Of a stretch of DNA of 39,208 bases, positions 1-8,964 are shown piece by piece. The first letter of the stretch is position 1. Each line of letters opens with the position of its first letter. The stretch is from an uncultured Granulosicoccaceae bacterium. Lineage in GTDB: Bacteria > Pseudomonadota > Gammaproteobacteria > Granulosicoccales > Granulosicoccaceae. Position numbers and translations under genes: made by a program. The notes under the pieces are model-generated. The model searched no databases, was not told the origin of the DNA, and saw nothing but the letters and a program-made list of their open reading frames with translations. The DNA lies in NCBI GenBank assembly GCA_937951215.1, contig CALFCE010000399.1, forward strand, positions 1-39,208. Direction: 5' to 3'.

Positions 1-1441
1 CTACAGCTACAGTGACTGGCATATCTTCAACAACAAATTCACGTATGGCCTCCATACCAAGATCTTCGAATGCGACGATGCGAGCATTCTTGATCGCTCT
101 GGAGACAAGATAGGCGGCTCCTCCCACGGCCATCAGGTAAACGGCCTTGTGTTTTTTGATCGATGCGATCGCCTCTGGACCTCGCTCTGCTTTTCCGATC
201 ATGCCCATCAGGCCGGTTTGCCCCAACATCATATCGGTGAACTTATCCATACGTGTGGATGTGGTCGGGCCTGCTGGCCCAACAGCCTCGTCCCGTACCG
301 CATCAACCGGGCCGACATAGTAGATAAAGCGACCATTGAAATCGACGCCCTCCGGCAAGCCTTCTCCACTTTCCAGTAGTTGCTGGATTCGCCTGTGAGC
401 AGCATCGCGGCCAGTCAGCATCGAACCATTCAACAACAAGGTTTCGCCTGGCTTCCAGGTGGCCATCTCTTCCGCGGTCACGGTGTCGAGGTTAACGCGG
501 CGAGCATCTGCACCCGCATCCCACTCGATTTCTGGCCAATCGGATAAATTGGGCGGGGTTTGCAGAGACGGCCCATCACCGGTCAGTGTGAAATGAGCAT
601 GACGTGTTGCTGCACAATTGGGGATCATTGCTACCGGTAAGGACACTGCATGGGTTGGATGGTCTTTGATTTTGACATCCAGTACGGTGGTGAGCCCACC
701 GAGACCTTGAGCGCCAATACCCAGTGCATTAACGCGTTCAAAAATTTCCAGCCTGAGTTCTTCAATTCGGTTCGACGGGCCGCGGTCTTTCAAGTCCTGG
801 ATATCAATTGAATCCATCAGTGAGTTTTTCGCCAGCACGCCCGCTTTTTCAGCTGTACCACCGATACCGATACCCAGCATACCGGGTGGGCACCAACCTG
901 CGCCCATGGTCGGTACTGTTTCAACCACCCAGTCGACGATACTGTCACTGGGGTTGAGCATGACAAGCTTGCTTTTGTTCTCGGAGCCGCCACCTTTGGC
1001 TGCAATTTGGACCTCTACCTGATCTCCTTGAACAACCTCCATATGAATGACGGCCGGAGTGTTATCACCGGTATTTTTTCGTGCCCCCGCCGGGTCGGTG
1101 AGAATCGAGGCCCTCAGTACATTATCCGGCAGCAAATAGGCCCGTCTGACTCCCTCGTTGACCATGTCGGTCACACTCATATCGCATTCCCATGTCACGT
1201 CCATGCCGATCTTCATAAAGACGGTAACAATGCCGGTATCCTGGCACAGCGGTCGTTTGCCAGTGGCACACATGCGTGAGTTGATCAGTATTTGAGCCAT
1301 GGCGTCGCGTGCTGCCGGAGCTTCTTCCCTGAGATAGGCTTTATGAACCGCCTGAATAAAATCGGTTGGATGGTAGTAAGAGATGAATTGCAGAGCGTCA
1401 GCAATACTATCAATCAGATCATCTTGTCGAATGCTAGCCAT
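1..1441 (-). CDS. fumA: Fumarate hydratase class I (iron-sulfur), partial at the left edge
   Basis: Not in the ORF track because it has no stop inside the window; I translated it by hand. It interconverts fumarate and malate in the TCA cycle. From ATG 1441 about 480 codons are open, beginning MASIRQDDLI. The class I signature RPLCQDTG near residue 75 supplies a cysteine for the 4Fe-4S cluster. It is followed by the KGGGSENKSK stretch, GAGWCPPGMLGIGIGG with a second cysteine, PNCAATRH with a third, and a C-terminal beta domain (GPAGPTTSTRMD, KAVYLMAVGGAAYL). The family form without the longer E. coli FumA N-terminus is about 505 residues, so roughly 25 C-terminal residues are missing. GGGAAG lies just upstream of the ATG. 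It is divergent from trpE. A related L(+)-tartrate dehydratase is less likely because both domains are fused. Confidence 0.93.
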   Translation of the reverse strand, partial: MASIRQDDLIDSIADALQFISYYHPTDFIQAVHKAYLREEAPAARDAMAQILINSRMCATGKRPLCQDTGIVTVFMKIGMDVTWECDMSVTDMVNEGVRRAYLLPDNVLRASILTDPAGARKNTGDNTPAVIHMEVVQGDQVEVQIAAKGGGSENKSKLVMLNPSDSIVDWVVETVPTMGAGWCPPGMLGIGIGGTAEKAGVLAKNSLMDSIDIQDLKDRGPSNRIEELRLEIFERVNALGIGAQGLGGLTTVLDVKIKDHPTHAVSLPVAMIPNCAATRHAHFTLTGDGPSLQTPPNLSDWPEIEWDAGADARRVNLDTVTAEEMATWKPGETLLLNGSMLTGRDAAHRRIQQLLESGEGLPEGVDFNGRFIYYVGPVDAVRDEAVGPAGPTTSTRMDKFTDMMLGQTGLMGMIGKAERGPEAIASIKKHKAVYLMAVGGAAYLVSRAIKNARIVAFEDLGMEAIREFVVEDMPVTVAV

Positions 1442-2001
1442 GGGCTTCCCTTTTTTAAAATGTGAAGATTGCCTCATTAATGCGCTGACCGGGTTGAGTA
1501 AACGGGAGCATAGCCAGAATCCGGTGGCAGATGCTCTTGAGGCTTAAGGCCCGGCAGGGTTATTATTGCACCTCAGGCTGGTTCTGTGTAAATCATCAGC
1601 GTTCTACTGATTTACAGATCCTGTCATTTTCTGATCATAGTTGGCTAAAAGCGGTTGTCGTGATTAATCCAGACAGACACAACTTGAATCTCCTTCGCGC
1701 TTCCCGGATGAAGAGCCTGACCGGGAGTTGGCGTGTGGTTGGTAACTGGTCGATCACTTTGATGGCACCCACCTTTTCAAAGTTAGTCGATGTTCGTTCA
1801 AGCATTGACAACACCGTACCTGGCCGTCGTTGGCGAAGCTGGCGCTAAGTTAACCGTCACTCTTGCATGGCCAAGGCCAAAGCTGAGTGTTTTAGCGTTA
1901 GTCTTGCATGAAACCTCCGCGCCTGTTTTATCGCGCAAATACCATTGGTTGGTGTGAGATTAGAGTTTTGATCCACCGTTTTGCCTCAACGGAGCCAACA
2001 A
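1442..2001. other. Divergent spacer between fumarase and trpE
   Basis: This 560-bp spacer must carry the promoters for fumarase (leftward) and trpEGDC (rightward). I see no convincing -35/-10 pair. An inverted repeat lies at 1587-1616, and the nonamer TCTTGCATG occurs twice (about 1862 and 1901). The 105-aa ORF at 1531-1848 has no recognisable domain and crosses the inverted repeat, so I do not call it. There is no short Trp-rich leader followed by a terminator hairpin, so classical trp attenuation is not supported. Confidence 0.6.
1587..1616. repeat. Perfect inverted repeat TGTAAATCA-N12-TGATTTACA
   Basis: Two 9-bp arms (1587-1595 and 1608-1616) are exact reverse complements separated by 12 bp. 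No T tract follows on either strand, so it is not a normal intrinsic terminator. The length and AT-rich arms suit a dimeric regulator site or an RNA hairpin between the divergent fumarase and trpE genes. The regulator is unknown. Confidence 0.6.
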
Positions 2002-3573
2002 ATGAATGCCACCCAGTTTGAACAATTCCAAAAGCAAGGTTACAGCAGAATTCCTGTCAGCCAGGAAGTCCTTGCCGATCTGGAGTCACCACTATCCATC
2101 TACCTGAAACTCGCCCAGGGGCCGGGTACCTTCCTGTTCGAATCGATGCAGGGGGGTGAGAAGTGGGGGCGTTATTCCATTATCGGGCTGCCTTCCCAGC
2201 GGCGAATTGAAATTCGCGGCAACACCATCAAAGTGCTGGAAGCAGGTCGTATTCTCGAACAGTTCGAAAGTGATGATCCATTGGGCTGGATCGAACAATA
2301 CCAGCAAAGCTTCACCCTTCCTGAAATAGCAGGGTTGCCAAGAATTACCGGTGGTCTGGTGGGTTATTTCGGTTACGACACAGTGCGATATATCGAACCA
2401 AGACTTGGGGAGAATCAGGCCGAGGATGAATTGGATTTGCCTGATATCTTGTTGTTGGTGTGCGAAGAAATTTGTGTGTTTGATAATCTCAGCGCGTCTC
2501 TTCAAATTATTTTATTGCCGGATGCCTCGTTACCTGATGCCTATGAAAATGCTCTAAAACGACTTGCTTCCATTGTTGCCAGCCTCGAATCACCTTTGAC
2601 ACTGCCGGCCCAACCGGAAGCCAGGTCAGTTAATGAATCCGATTTTCTCAGTAGTTTTGGAGAGGCACCGTACAAAAAAGCGGTGGAGAAAATTCGCCAA
2701 TACATCACTGATGGTGAATGCATGCAAGTCGTATTATCGCAAAGCCTGCAAACCGATTTTGCAGCAGAGCCTGTCGATTTGTATCGCGCCCTGCGACGAC
2801 TCAATCCATCGCCGTACATGTTTTATCTGGATTTTGGGGACCATCAAGTGGTTGGGTCTTCTCCTGAAATCCTGGTGCGCCTTGATCAAGGCGAAGTGAC
2901 GGTCAGGCCCTTGGCGGGAACGCGACCGCGCGGTGAGACGCCAGAAGATGATGTGCGACTGGAGCAGGAGTTGTTGGCCGACCCAAAGGAAATAGCAGAG
3001 CATTTGATGCTCATCGATCTGGGACGTAACGACATTGGCAGAATTGCCGAAACCGGCAGTGTTCGGGTTACCGATCAAATGGATGTCGAACGTTATTCAC
3101 ATGTGATGCACATCGTCTCGAACGTGACCGGCCAGCTGAAAAGCGGGATGAAACCGATTGATGTGTTGCGCGCTACTTTTCCTGCCGGCACATTGTCCGG
3201 CGCCCCGAAAGTGCGCGCGATGGAGATAATACAAGAGCTGGAACCGGTAAAACGCAGTGTCTACTCCGGGTCGATAGGCTATTTGTCGTGGAACGGGAAT
3301 ATGGATACGTGTATTGCCATACGTACTGCCGTGATTAAAGGCAAAAAACTTCACGTGCAGGCAGGAGCGGGTATCGTTTACGACTCTGACCCGCAGAAAG
3401 AATGGGACGAAACAATGAATAAGGCGCGTGCCATTTTCCGGGCGGTTGCAGTTGCGGAGAACGGAATTCACAGGCAAATGCCCCTAGTGAAACCAGGGGT
3501 GAAACCAAGGGTGAAAAAAGTGGTTGCAGCAGATTCTCCTGACACGAACCAGCTTGAAGGAGGTGCTCAATGA
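2002..3573 (+). CDS. trpE: Anthranilate synthase component I
   Basis: Converts chorismate plus ammonia (delivered by TrpG) to anthranilate, the first committed step of tryptophan synthesis. The tracked ORF begins at a TTG (1981). I prefer ATG 2002, preceded by GGAG at 1991-1994, giving 523 aa. The N-terminal domain has the [15 protein letters not shown] region, corresponding to the LLES tryptophan-feedback motif. The chorismate-binding domain shows [41 protein letters not shown] and [12 protein letters not shown]. The stop overlaps the trpG start (ATGA), so the two subunits are probably translationally coupled. The extreme C-terminus ([13 protein letters not shown]) is a basic tail made by a 12-bp tandem duplication and lies outside the conserved fold. 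Confidence 0.97.
   Translation: MNATQFEQFQKQGYSRIPVSQEVLADLESPLSIYLKLAQGPGTFLFESMQGGEKWGRYSIIGLPSQRRIEIRGNTIKVLEAGRILEQFESDDPLGWIEQYQQSFTLPEIAGLPRITGGLVGYFGYDTVRYIEPRLGENQAEDELDLPDILLLVCEEICVFDNLSASLQIILLPDASLPDAYENALKRLASIVASLESPLTLPAQPEARSVNESDFLSSFGEAPYKKAVEKIRQYITDGECMQVVLSQSLQTDFAAEPVDLYRALRRLNPSPYMFYLDFGDHQVVGSSPEILVRLDQGEVTVRPLAGTRPRGETPEDDVRLEQELLADPKEIAEHLMLIDLGRNDIGRIAETGSVRVTDQMDVERYSHVMHIVSNVTGQLKSGMKPIDVLRATFPAGTLSGAPKVRAMEIIQELEPVKRSVYSGSIGYLSWNGNMDTCIAIRTAVIKGKKLHVQAGAGIVYDSDPQKEWDETMNKARAIFRAVAVAENGIHRQMPLVKPGVKPRVKKVVAADSPDTNQLEGGAQ
3487..3522 (+). repeat. 12-bp tandem repeat in the trpE 3' end (3 copies)
   Basis: GTGAAACCAGGG, GTGAAACCAAGG and GTGAAAAAAGTG follow one another in frame and encode [12 protein letters not shown]. 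The unit is a multiple of three, so the frame is kept. It lies after the last conserved motif of TrpE. Confidence 0.75.
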
Positions 3574-4181
3574 TTGCCGTTATTGATAACTACGATTCGT
3601 TTACCTACAACATCGTGCAATACCTCGGTGAGTTGGGAGCCGAGCTGGAGATTTTTCGCAACGATGCGATATCGGTCAGCGATCTTGCGGCTCGTCAGCC
3701 TGCCAAACTGGTCATTTCACCTGGACCTGGCACCCCTGCGGATGCCGGTATTTCGGTTGCTTCTGTAGACTATTTCAAGAACAGAATTCCCATTTTGGGG
3801 ATCTGTCTCGGCCATCAGAGCATTGGTCAGGTGTTTGGTGGCAATATCATCCATGCAAAACAGATTATGCACGGTAAGCTGTCCCGGATTCATCACAATG
3901 GAGTGGGAGTGTTTGCAGGTCTGGAGGCGTCTTACACGGTTACCCGTTATCATTCTCTGGTGATAGACCCGGCAACCTTGCCTGAGTGTCTGGAGTTGAC
4001 CGCCTGGACAGGTGAGTCACATCAGCCTGCAAATGCAGAACAAGACCTTGTCGGTCATCCGGAGTTCGAAATTATGGGGATCAGGCATAAGGAGTATGCG
4101 ATTGAAGGTGTGCAGTTTCACCCTGAATCCATTAGTAGCGAGCATGGTCACGCACTACTGAAGAACTTTGTTGACCAATAG
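3570..4181 (+). CDS. trpG: Anthranilate synthase component II (glutamine amidotransferase)
   Basis: Class I glutamine amidotransferase, 203 aa, that hydrolyses glutamine and passes ammonia to TrpE. Motifs are [16 protein letters not shown] at the N-terminus, [11 protein letters not shown] (oxyanion region), [12 protein letters not shown] with the nucleophilic cysteine near residue 80, and GVQFHPESI carrying the catalytic histidine and glutamate. An insertion around residues 150-170 ([10 protein letters not shown]) is slightly longer than usual. It overlaps trpE by 4 bp and precedes trpD by 43 bp. PabA is the main alternative, since the paralogues are interchangeable in some species, but the trp operon context favours TrpG, possibly serving both. 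Confidence 0.95.
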   Translation: MIAVIDNYDSFTYNIVQYLGELGAELEIFRNDAISVSDLAARQPAKLVISPGPGTPADAGISVASVDYFKNRIPILGICLGHQSIGQVFGGNIIHAKQIMHGKLSRIHHNGVGVFAGLEASYTVTRYHSLVIDPATLPECLELTAWTGESHQPANAEQDLVGHPEFEIMGIRHKEYAIEGVQFHPESISSEHGHALLKNFVDQ

Positions 4182-4224
4182 CATTGTTGATCACTAACCG
4201 TGAACTAACAAAAGAGAGGACACG

Positions 4225-5250
4225 ATGAAAATTCAGCAAGCCCTGGATCTACTGCTAGACGGGCAGAATTTGCAACATGATCAAATGACAGCAGTCATGC
4301 GCCAGATTATGACTGGTGAGGCCACACCGGCTCAGATAGGTGGTTTTCTGATCGCATTGAGGATGAAGGGCGAGTCCGTCGATGAGGTTGCCGCTGCAGC
4401 ATCAGTTATGCGAAGCCTTGCGGACCAGGTGCAGCCTGCGGCGACCAACACCGTAGATATCGTAGGCACCGGGGGCGATACAACAAGCACTTTCAATGTG
4501 TCTACTGCCAGCGCTCTGGTCGCAGCAACTGCCGGGGTTAAAATTGCCAAGCACGGAAATCGTTCTGTTTCCAGTAAATCAGGTGCTGCAGATCTGCTGG
4601 AGCAAGCTGGGGTAAATCTTGATCTGGATTCGCAACAGGTGGCGCAATGTGTTGATCAGGTCGGAGTGGGATTCATGTTTGCACAACGGCATCACAGTGC
4701 GATGAAACATGCGATTGGCCCTCGCCGGGAGATGGGTGTACGTACGTTGTTTAACTTGTTGGGACCGTTAACCAATCCAGCAGGGGCACCAAACCAGGTG
4801 TTGGGCGTGTTCGCTAGCCAGTGGGTTCGACCCATGGCCGAAGTGCTTGGAAGGTTGGGCAGTCGTCACGTGATGGTAGTGCACGGTACTGACGGGATGG
4901 ATGAAATCAGTTGTTGTGCGCCAACCCAAGTGGCCGAGCTTTTTGACGGTAAGGTGACCGAGTACGAGATCAACCCCGCTGAGTACCAGATAAGTGGCCA
5001 TCAGTTAGCCGACATACAGGTAGAAGGTGCTGAACAAAGCCTGGAAGTCGTACGATCGGTATTTGCGAACAAACCCGGGGCTGCATTGGATATCGTCAGG
5101 TTAAATGCAGGAGCAGCTATCTATGTTGCCGGTATAGCCGATAGTCTTGCAGGCGGCATCGATGTGGCTGGTAAAACCATTGCCAGTGGAGATGTTGCCA
5201 ACACGCTGGACAGGCTGGTCACATTGAGCCAGTCATTCGCGGAAAAGTGA
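4225..5250 (+). CDS. trpD: Anthranilate phosphoribosyltransferase
   Basis: Transfers phosphoribose from PRPP to anthranilate. The 341 aa match the stand-alone enzyme length. The N-terminal helical domain is followed by the PRPP loop [14 protein letters not shown], then [18 protein letters not shown] and the anthranilate-site region ([26 protein letters not shown]). A strong AGAGAGGA Shine-Dalgarno lies ahead of ATG 4225. It is third in trpEGDC, with 10 bp to trpC. It is not fused to TrpG as in enteric bacteria. Confidence 0.97.
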   Translation: MKIQQALDLLLDGQNLQHDQMTAVMRQIMTGEATPAQIGGFLIALRMKGESVDEVAAAASVMRSLADQVQPAATNTVDIVGTGGDTTSTFNVSTASALVAATAGVKIAKHGNRSVSSKSGAADLLEQAGVNLDLDSQQVAQCVDQVGVGFMFAQRHHSAMKHAIGPRREMGVRTLFNLLGPLTNPAGAPNQVLGVFASQWVRPMAEVLGRLGSRHVMVVHGTDGMDEISCCAPTQVAELFDGKVTEYEINPAEYQISGHQLADIQVEGAEQSLEVVRSVFANKPGAALDIVRLNAGAAIYVAGIADSLAGGIDVAGKTIASGDVANTLDRLVTLSQSFAEK

Positions 5251-5260
5251 GAGCAAAATA

Positions 5261-6115
5261 ATGAGCACGGTATCAAACAGTGATTCGGCAAACACCCATT
5301 CGGCAAACAGTGATTCGGCTATTCCCGATATCTTGAAAAAAATTGTTGCTCGAAAGTATCAGGAAGTCAGCGAGAGGCAACAACTGGCGCCGATCGCTCA
5401 ACTCCGTGAGCAGGCGCAGAGTGCGGATTCGCCGCGCGGCTTCGTTAAAGCTATCGAGTCGAAGCTGCAACAGGGTAGTCCTGCAGTGATAGCCGAAATT
5501 AAAAAAGCATCACCCAGTAAGGGCGTTCTGCGTGAAAATTTTGATCCGGTTGCGATTGCCAAAAGTTACAGCAGCGCCGGAGCTGCGTGTCTGTCAGTGC
5601 TGACCGATAGTGACTTTTTCCTGGGTAGTGAAGAGAATCTGCTGAAAGCCAGAGGTGCCTGCGAACTGCCGGTGATACGAAAGGATTTTATTGTAGATCC
5701 GTATCAGGTGCATGAAGCTCGAGCCATTGAGGCTGACTGTGTGCTGTTGATTGTAGCCGCGCTGACAGATCAGCAGCTGAATGAACTGAATAATCTCGCG
5801 GTTGATCTGGGCCTGGATGTTCTTATAGAGGTGCACGATAAACAGGAACTCGAGCGTGCGTTGCAGCTTGTACCCCGACTAATAGGCATCAACAACCGGG
5901 ATCTCAGAACCTTTGATGTGTCACTGGATACGACGCTGGGTATGCTCGAGGAAATCCCTTCCAATTGCACGGTGGTTACTGAAAGTGGGATATTGACAGA
6001 ACAGGATGTCGCAGTGATGCGCGACCATAATGTTAATGCCTTTCTGGTTGGAGAGGCCTTTATGCGCGCTGATGATCCTGGCGAGGCATTGTCGAGTCTG
6101 TTCCCGATGTCATAA
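5261..6115 (+). CDS. trpC: Indole-3-glycerol phosphate synthase
   Basis: Closes the ring of carboxyphenylaminodeoxyribulose phosphate to give indole-3-glycerol phosphate. The 284-aa protein is monofunctional with no TrpF domain. Beta-alpha barrel motifs are [12 protein letters not shown] (catalytic lysine), [42 protein letters not shown] and FLVGEAFM. The first about 20 residues ([15 protein letters not shown]) are a low-complexity tail from a 15-bp tandem repeat. A start after that tail is not offered by an in-frame ATG, so 5261 is kept. It ends the operon and converges on crp. trpF, trpB and trpA are not in the window. Confidence 0.96.
   Translation: MSTVSNSDSANTHSANSDSAIPDILKKIVARKYQEVSERQQLAPIAQLREQAQSADSPRGFVKAIESKLQQGSPAVIAEIKKASPSKGVLRENFDPVAIAKSYSSAGAACLSVLTDSDFFLGSEENLLKARGACELPVIRKDFIVDPYQVHEARAIEADCVLLIVAALTDQQLNELNNLAVDLGLDVLIEVHDKQELERALQLVPRLIGINNRDLRTFDVSLDTTLGMLEEIPSNCTVVTESGILTEQDVAVMRDHNVNAFLVGEAFMRADDPGEALSSLFPMS
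5275..5319 (+). repeat. 15-bp tandem repeat at the trpC N-terminus (3 copies)
   Basis: AAACAGTGATTCGGC, AAACACCCATTCGGC and AAACAGTGATTCGGC are contiguous. The outer two copies are identical. They encode [15 protein letters not shown]. The unit keeps the reading frame and adds a hydrophilic N-terminal extension to an otherwise ordinary enzyme. Confidence 0.8.
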
Positions 6116-6182
6116 ACCGGGGACGACGGCTGCTGTTACACTTTGGCTTGGATTTGTCGAACCGCGTCTGTGATACGGGCAC

Positions 6183-6215
6183 AAAAAAAACCGTCGCGAT
6201 AGGTAAGGCGACGGT
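6183..6215 (-). terminator. Intrinsic terminator of crp
   Basis: On the minus strand, ACCGTCGC and GCGACGGT form a perfect 8-bp stem around a roughly 10-nt loop, followed at once by a run of eight T. It lies about 70 nt past the crp stop. The plus-strand side has only a short T stretch, so it may weakly stop trp transcripts as well. Confidence 0.85.
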
Positions 6216-6287
6216 AGTTTCCGGAGGAGTAAATTTATTCAGGTCAATGCCACTGCAATGGCAGCATTGACAGATCTTGCCTTCAGC

Positions 6288-6932
6288 TTAGCGGGTACCG
6301 AAGATAACCATTGTTTTACCGCGCGCATGAATCAAACCGCGATCTTCAAGTTCTTTTAACACACGGCCTACCATCTCGCGAGAGCATCCAACGATGCGGG
6401 CGATTTCCTGGCGGGTAATGCGGATCTGCATACCGTCGGGATGGGTTATGGCATCAGGCAGCTTCGCCAGATCCAGCAAGGTAGAAGCAACGCGTCCGGT
6501 GACGTCTAGAAACGCCAGGTCACGTACCTTCAGGCTGGTCTTGCGCAGTCTTGCTGCAATCTGGGTGGTAAGAGCCATCAAGATTTCCGGCGTCTCTGCA
6601 GAGAGGCGGCGGAATTGCTCGTAGTTAATCTCGGCAAGCTCGCATTTACTGCGCGCAACAACCCAGGCGCTACGGTTGCCTTCTTCGTCGAACAGCCCCA
6701 TCTCGCCGAAAAATTCACCTGCGCACAAGTAGGCCAATACAATCTCCCGACCATCATCGTCCTCAATAACGACGCTGACCGAACCTTCTACTACATAGTA
6801 GAGTGTCTCGGGCACGTCACCATGATGAATGATGGTGGTTTTTGCAGGGTATTGCCTACGATGGCTGCTGCGAAGAAATATATCAAGCCACTCAACGGGT
6901 GGCGGTGCTATTCGTGGCGCCAGCATACTCAT
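6288..6932 (-). CDS. crp: cAMP receptor protein family regulator (Crp/Vfr/Clp)
   Basis: Global transcription regulator of 214 aa (E. coli CRP 210). Residues about 20-120 form the cyclic-nucleotide-binding domain, with [10 protein letters not shown] and the phosphate-binding [13 protein letters not shown] arginine-serine segment. After the dimerisation helix ([21 protein letters not shown]) comes the helix-turn-helix [28 protein letters not shown] and a C-terminus ending GTR as in CRP. GGAG lies 4 nt before ATG 6932. The position beside trpC and yhfA matches Pseudomonas vfr, so it may bind cAMP as Vfr does. Xanthomonas-type Clp, which binds cyclic di-GMP, is the alternative. Confidence 0.95.
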   Translation of the reverse strand: MSMLAPRIAPPPVEWLDIFLRSSHRRQYPAKTTIIHHGDVPETLYYVVEGSVSVVIEDDDGREIVLAYLCAGEFFGEMGLFDEEGNRSAWVVARSKCELAEINYEQFRRLSAETPEILMALTTQIAARLRKTSLKVRDLAFLDVTGRVASTLLDLAKLPDAITHPDGMQIRITRQEIARIVGCSREMVGRVLKELEDRGLIHARGKTMVIFGTR

Positions 6933-7092
6933 TTATCTCCGTACTAATCGCTGATTCGTCGATTTGAGGCCTTTGGGCCCCAATACACATTTCGTTTGTA
7001 TATGGTTGATCGGCAGCTTTGTTAATATCTTCAACATTCCGGCGCAGATTCCTCAAATTGTCATAAGACGCCAACATTCAGGAGAAAATCAC

Positions 7093-7521
7093 GTGAAAGC
7101 GCGCGTTAAATGGCTGGATCACATGAGCTTCGTTGGTGAATCCGCCTCCGGTCACTCAATTGTCATGGACGGCTCCCCAGAGAACGGTGGTCGTAACCTC
7201 GGGTGTCGTCCCATGGAAATGGTTTTGCTCGGCATGGGCGGATGCACGGCGTATGACGTTGTGCTGATGTTGCAAAAGTCCCGCCAAATAGCCACTTTAT
7301 GTGAAGTTGAGCTGGAAGCTGAGCGGGCAGACGAAATACCGGCTGTGTTCACCCATATCAAAGTCCATTTCAAAGTGGGTGGCGTTGATCTGAAACCGGA
7401 GGCTGTCGATCGAGCGGTCAAGCTCTCAGCGGAGAAATACTGTTCGGCTACCAAAATGATCGAGAAGACAGCGGAAGTTGAATACAGCTGGGAAATCGTA
7501 GAGCAGCCGACAGCAAAGTAA
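7093..7521 (+). CDS. yhfA: OsmC-family protein, YhfA type
   Basis: The tracked ORF starts at 6964, but similarity to E. coli YhfA begins at VKARVKWLD. I therefore place the start at GTG 7093, which has AGGAG 8 nt upstream, giving 142 aa. OsmC/Ohr fold motifs are GESASGHSIVMDG, PMEMVLLGMGGCTAYDVV with one redox cysteine, and the second cysteine in LSAEKYCSATKMIEK. OsmC and Ohr members reduce organic hydroperoxides; YhfA itself has no well-defined substrate. Divergence from crp is conserved across Gammaproteobacteria. Confidence 0.92.
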   Translation: MKARVKWLDHMSFVGESASGHSIVMDGSPENGGRNLGCRPMEMVLLGMGGCTAYDVVLMLQKSRQIATLCEVELEAERADEIPAVFTHIKVHFKVGGVDLKPEAVDRAVKLSAEKYCSATKMIEKTAEVEYSWEIVEQPTAK

Positions 7522-7882
7522 AAATTATATATAAATCATATAGTTATGAATAAATTCATGATTTTTTACCAAGGCTGAACCGTTGCTGGATTCGGCGGTA
7601 CAATGTTGTGATTTGTGATCGAATCCAAGATTCCGGCTTGCCAGGCACTGGCGCTGGTTTGGCTGGCTCAGCGGTTGCTCCATGATTGGCAGTGAGGGTT
7701 GTTCTGGCCCTGGCTCCCCAGATGTTTCAGCGTAACGATCTGTTACGCTGCTTGTTTGGCCCGGTTTCAGACGGCGCTCCGCCAGCTCCCCTATTGTTCA
7801 GCTTTTCTGTCAGGGTATTGTCCGTGGAACTGTCACTGGATTGGCGTCAATAATGGCTGGCAATTTTATCGCCTCATCAGGC
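7522..7882. other. Spacer between yhfA and the rplM promoter
   Basis: No convincing gene here: the 63-aa ORF at 7699-7890 is cysteine- and tryptophan-rich with no domain. The first 50 bp are very AT-rich. A TACAAT hexamer at 7599-7604 and a perfect hairpin at 7728-7750 could delimit a short transcript. Otherwise I see nothing. Confidence 0.5.
7728..7750 (+). terminator. Hairpin, possible intrinsic terminator
   Basis: CAGCGTAAC and GTTACGCTG form a perfect 9-bp stem with the loop GATCT. CTTGTTTGG follows on the plus strand, a modest T content. It could end read-through from yhfA or a small RNA from this spacer. The loop is identical to that of the rpsI terminator at 8862-8884. Confidence 0.45.
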
Positions 7883-7911
7883 TTGAGTAGTCTGCAGAAC
7901 TACACTACAAT
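7883..7911 (+). promoter_or_regulatory. Sigma-70 promoter of rplM-rpsI
   Basis: TTGAGT (7883-7888), a 17-bp spacer and TACAAT (7906-7911) make a near-consensus promoter. It predicts a start near 7918 and a leader of about 68 nt ahead of rplM. Confidence 0.7.
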
Positions 7912-7927
7912 TAGCGGCTTTTCTGTC

Positions 7928-7974
7928 GCCCGAGTACTATCGTTCCGGGCATTGCGGCGTATCGTTGCGACGAT
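7928..7974 (+). promoter_or_regulatory. Structured rplM leader, possible L13 autoregulation site
   Basis: Two small hairpins lie in the predicted leader: GCCCG/CGGGC (7928-7932 with 7946-7950) and ATCGT-TGCG-ACGAT (7961-7974). The second sits right against the GGGAG Shine-Dalgarno at 7976-7980. In E. coli L13 represses its own operon through the leader. Whether this leader does the same is inference. Confidence 0.35.
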
Positions 7975-7985
7975 CGGGAGATATT

Positions 7986-8417
7986 ATGAAGACGACTATC
8001 AGTGCGAAACCCGCTGAAGTCAAACGCGAGTGGTTTGTGATTGATGCTGAGGGCAAAACTCTGGGCAAAGTCGCAACTGAAGCCGCGCACAGACTGAGAG
8101 GCAAGCACAAGCCGATCTATACGCCGCATGTCGATACGGGTGACTACATCGTTGTCATCAATGCATCGAAGGTTGAAGTTACCGGTAATAAAGCCAAAAA
8201 CAAGATGTATTACCGGCATACCGGCTATATTGGCAATCTCAAGTCGATCAACTTTGAACAGCTTCAGGCGCGTTCACCGGAAAAGATTATTGAGCTGGCA
8301 GTAAAAGGCATGTTGCCGAAAAACCCGCTGGGCAGGGAAATGTTCCGCAAGTTGCGGGTATTTGCTGACTCAAAACACACACATCAGGCGCAACAGCCTC
8401 AACCTCTGGAGATATAG
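7986..8417 (+). CDS. rplM: 50S ribosomal protein L13
   Basis: Large-subunit protein that binds 23S rRNA early in assembly; 143 aa against 142 in E. coli. The tracked TTG start (7965) is rejected in favour of ATG 7986, which follows GGGAG and gives the canonical [10 protein letters not shown]-terminus. Family motifs are [52 protein letters not shown] and [19 protein letters not shown]. It is followed 3 bp later by rpsI, the standard bacterial pair. Confidence 0.98.
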   Translation: MKTTISAKPAEVKREWFVIDAEGKTLGKVATEAAHRLRGKHKPIYTPHVDTGDYIVVINASKVEVTGNKAKNKMYYRHTGYIGNLKSINFEQLQARSPEKIIELAVKGMLPKNPLGREMFRKLRVFADSKHTHQAQQPQPLEI

Positions 8418-8420
8418 CAC

Positions 8421-8813
8421 GTGGCAGCACAGGGCTATTACGGTACCGGTCGTCGAAAGTCATCGACCGCTCGGGTGTTCATGAAATCAGGCGCTGGCAG
8501 CATCACGGTCAACAGCAAGCCACTTGACGAGTATTTCGGGCGCAAGACTGCCCATATGATCATTCGTCAACCGTTGGAAACCGTCGATGCGGTTAACAAC
8601 TTCGATTTCAATATTTCAGTAAAAGGCGGCGGAGACAGCGGTCAGGCCGGCGCGATCCGTCTGGGCATCTCCCGGGCCTTGCTATCATACGATGAAACTC
8701 TGCGTCCGCAGCTGCGTGGAGCCGGATTCCTGACTCGAGATGCGCGAGAAGTCGAGCGGAAGAAGGTGGGTCTGCGTAAAGCTCGTAAGGCAACCCAGTA
8801 CTCCAAGCGCTAA
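8421..8813 (+). CDS. rpsI: 30S ribosomal protein S9
   Basis: Small-subunit head protein whose C-terminal tail reaches the P-site tRNA. Length is 130 aa, equal to E. coli. Motifs are [15 protein letters not shown] at the N-terminus, [41 protein letters not shown] and the invariant SKR end. The start is GTG 8421, with GGAG about 9 nt upstream. It shares the rplM transcript and ends at the hairpin at 8862. Confidence 0.98.
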   Translation: MAAQGYYGTGRRKSSTARVFMKSGAGSITVNSKPLDEYFGRKTAHMIIRQPLETVDAVNNFDFNISVKGGGDSGQAGAIRLGISRALLSYDETLRPQLRGAGFLTRDAREVERKKVGLRKARKATQYSKR

Positions 8814-8861
8814 ACAGTTCACCCGGGGCAGGTATCTGCCTTGTATTGCGGTTTACCGACG

Positions 8862-8893
8862 AATGCCAGCGATCTGCTGGCATTGTCTTTTCT
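8862..8893 (+). terminator. Intrinsic terminator of rplM-rpsI
   Basis: AATGCCAGC and GCTGGCATT form a perfect 9-bp stem with the loop GATCT, followed by GTCTTTTCT. It lies 49 nt past the rpsI stop. Confidence 0.82.
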
Positions 8894-8964
8894 GCTACGT
8901 CACATCACCACCCTGCAGCTGAACCTGTTTGTCATCGGCTCTGCTTGCGTTTTATACCGCTCAC

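Noticed and set aside
1531-1848. 105-aa ORF before trpE, ending with two Trp codons (RRWRSWR), as a trp leader
   Set aside because: It is far too long for a leader peptide, the Trp codons are not tandem, and no alternative terminator/antiterminator hairpins with a T tract follow.
1840-1860. GCTAAGTTAACC as a TrpR operator
   Set aside because: Only the central GTTAAC and a few bases fit; the flanking half-sites are missing.
7605-7625. TTGTGATTTGTGATCG as a Crp site
   Set aside because: Two left half-sites (TGTGA) in the same direction but no TCACA right half.
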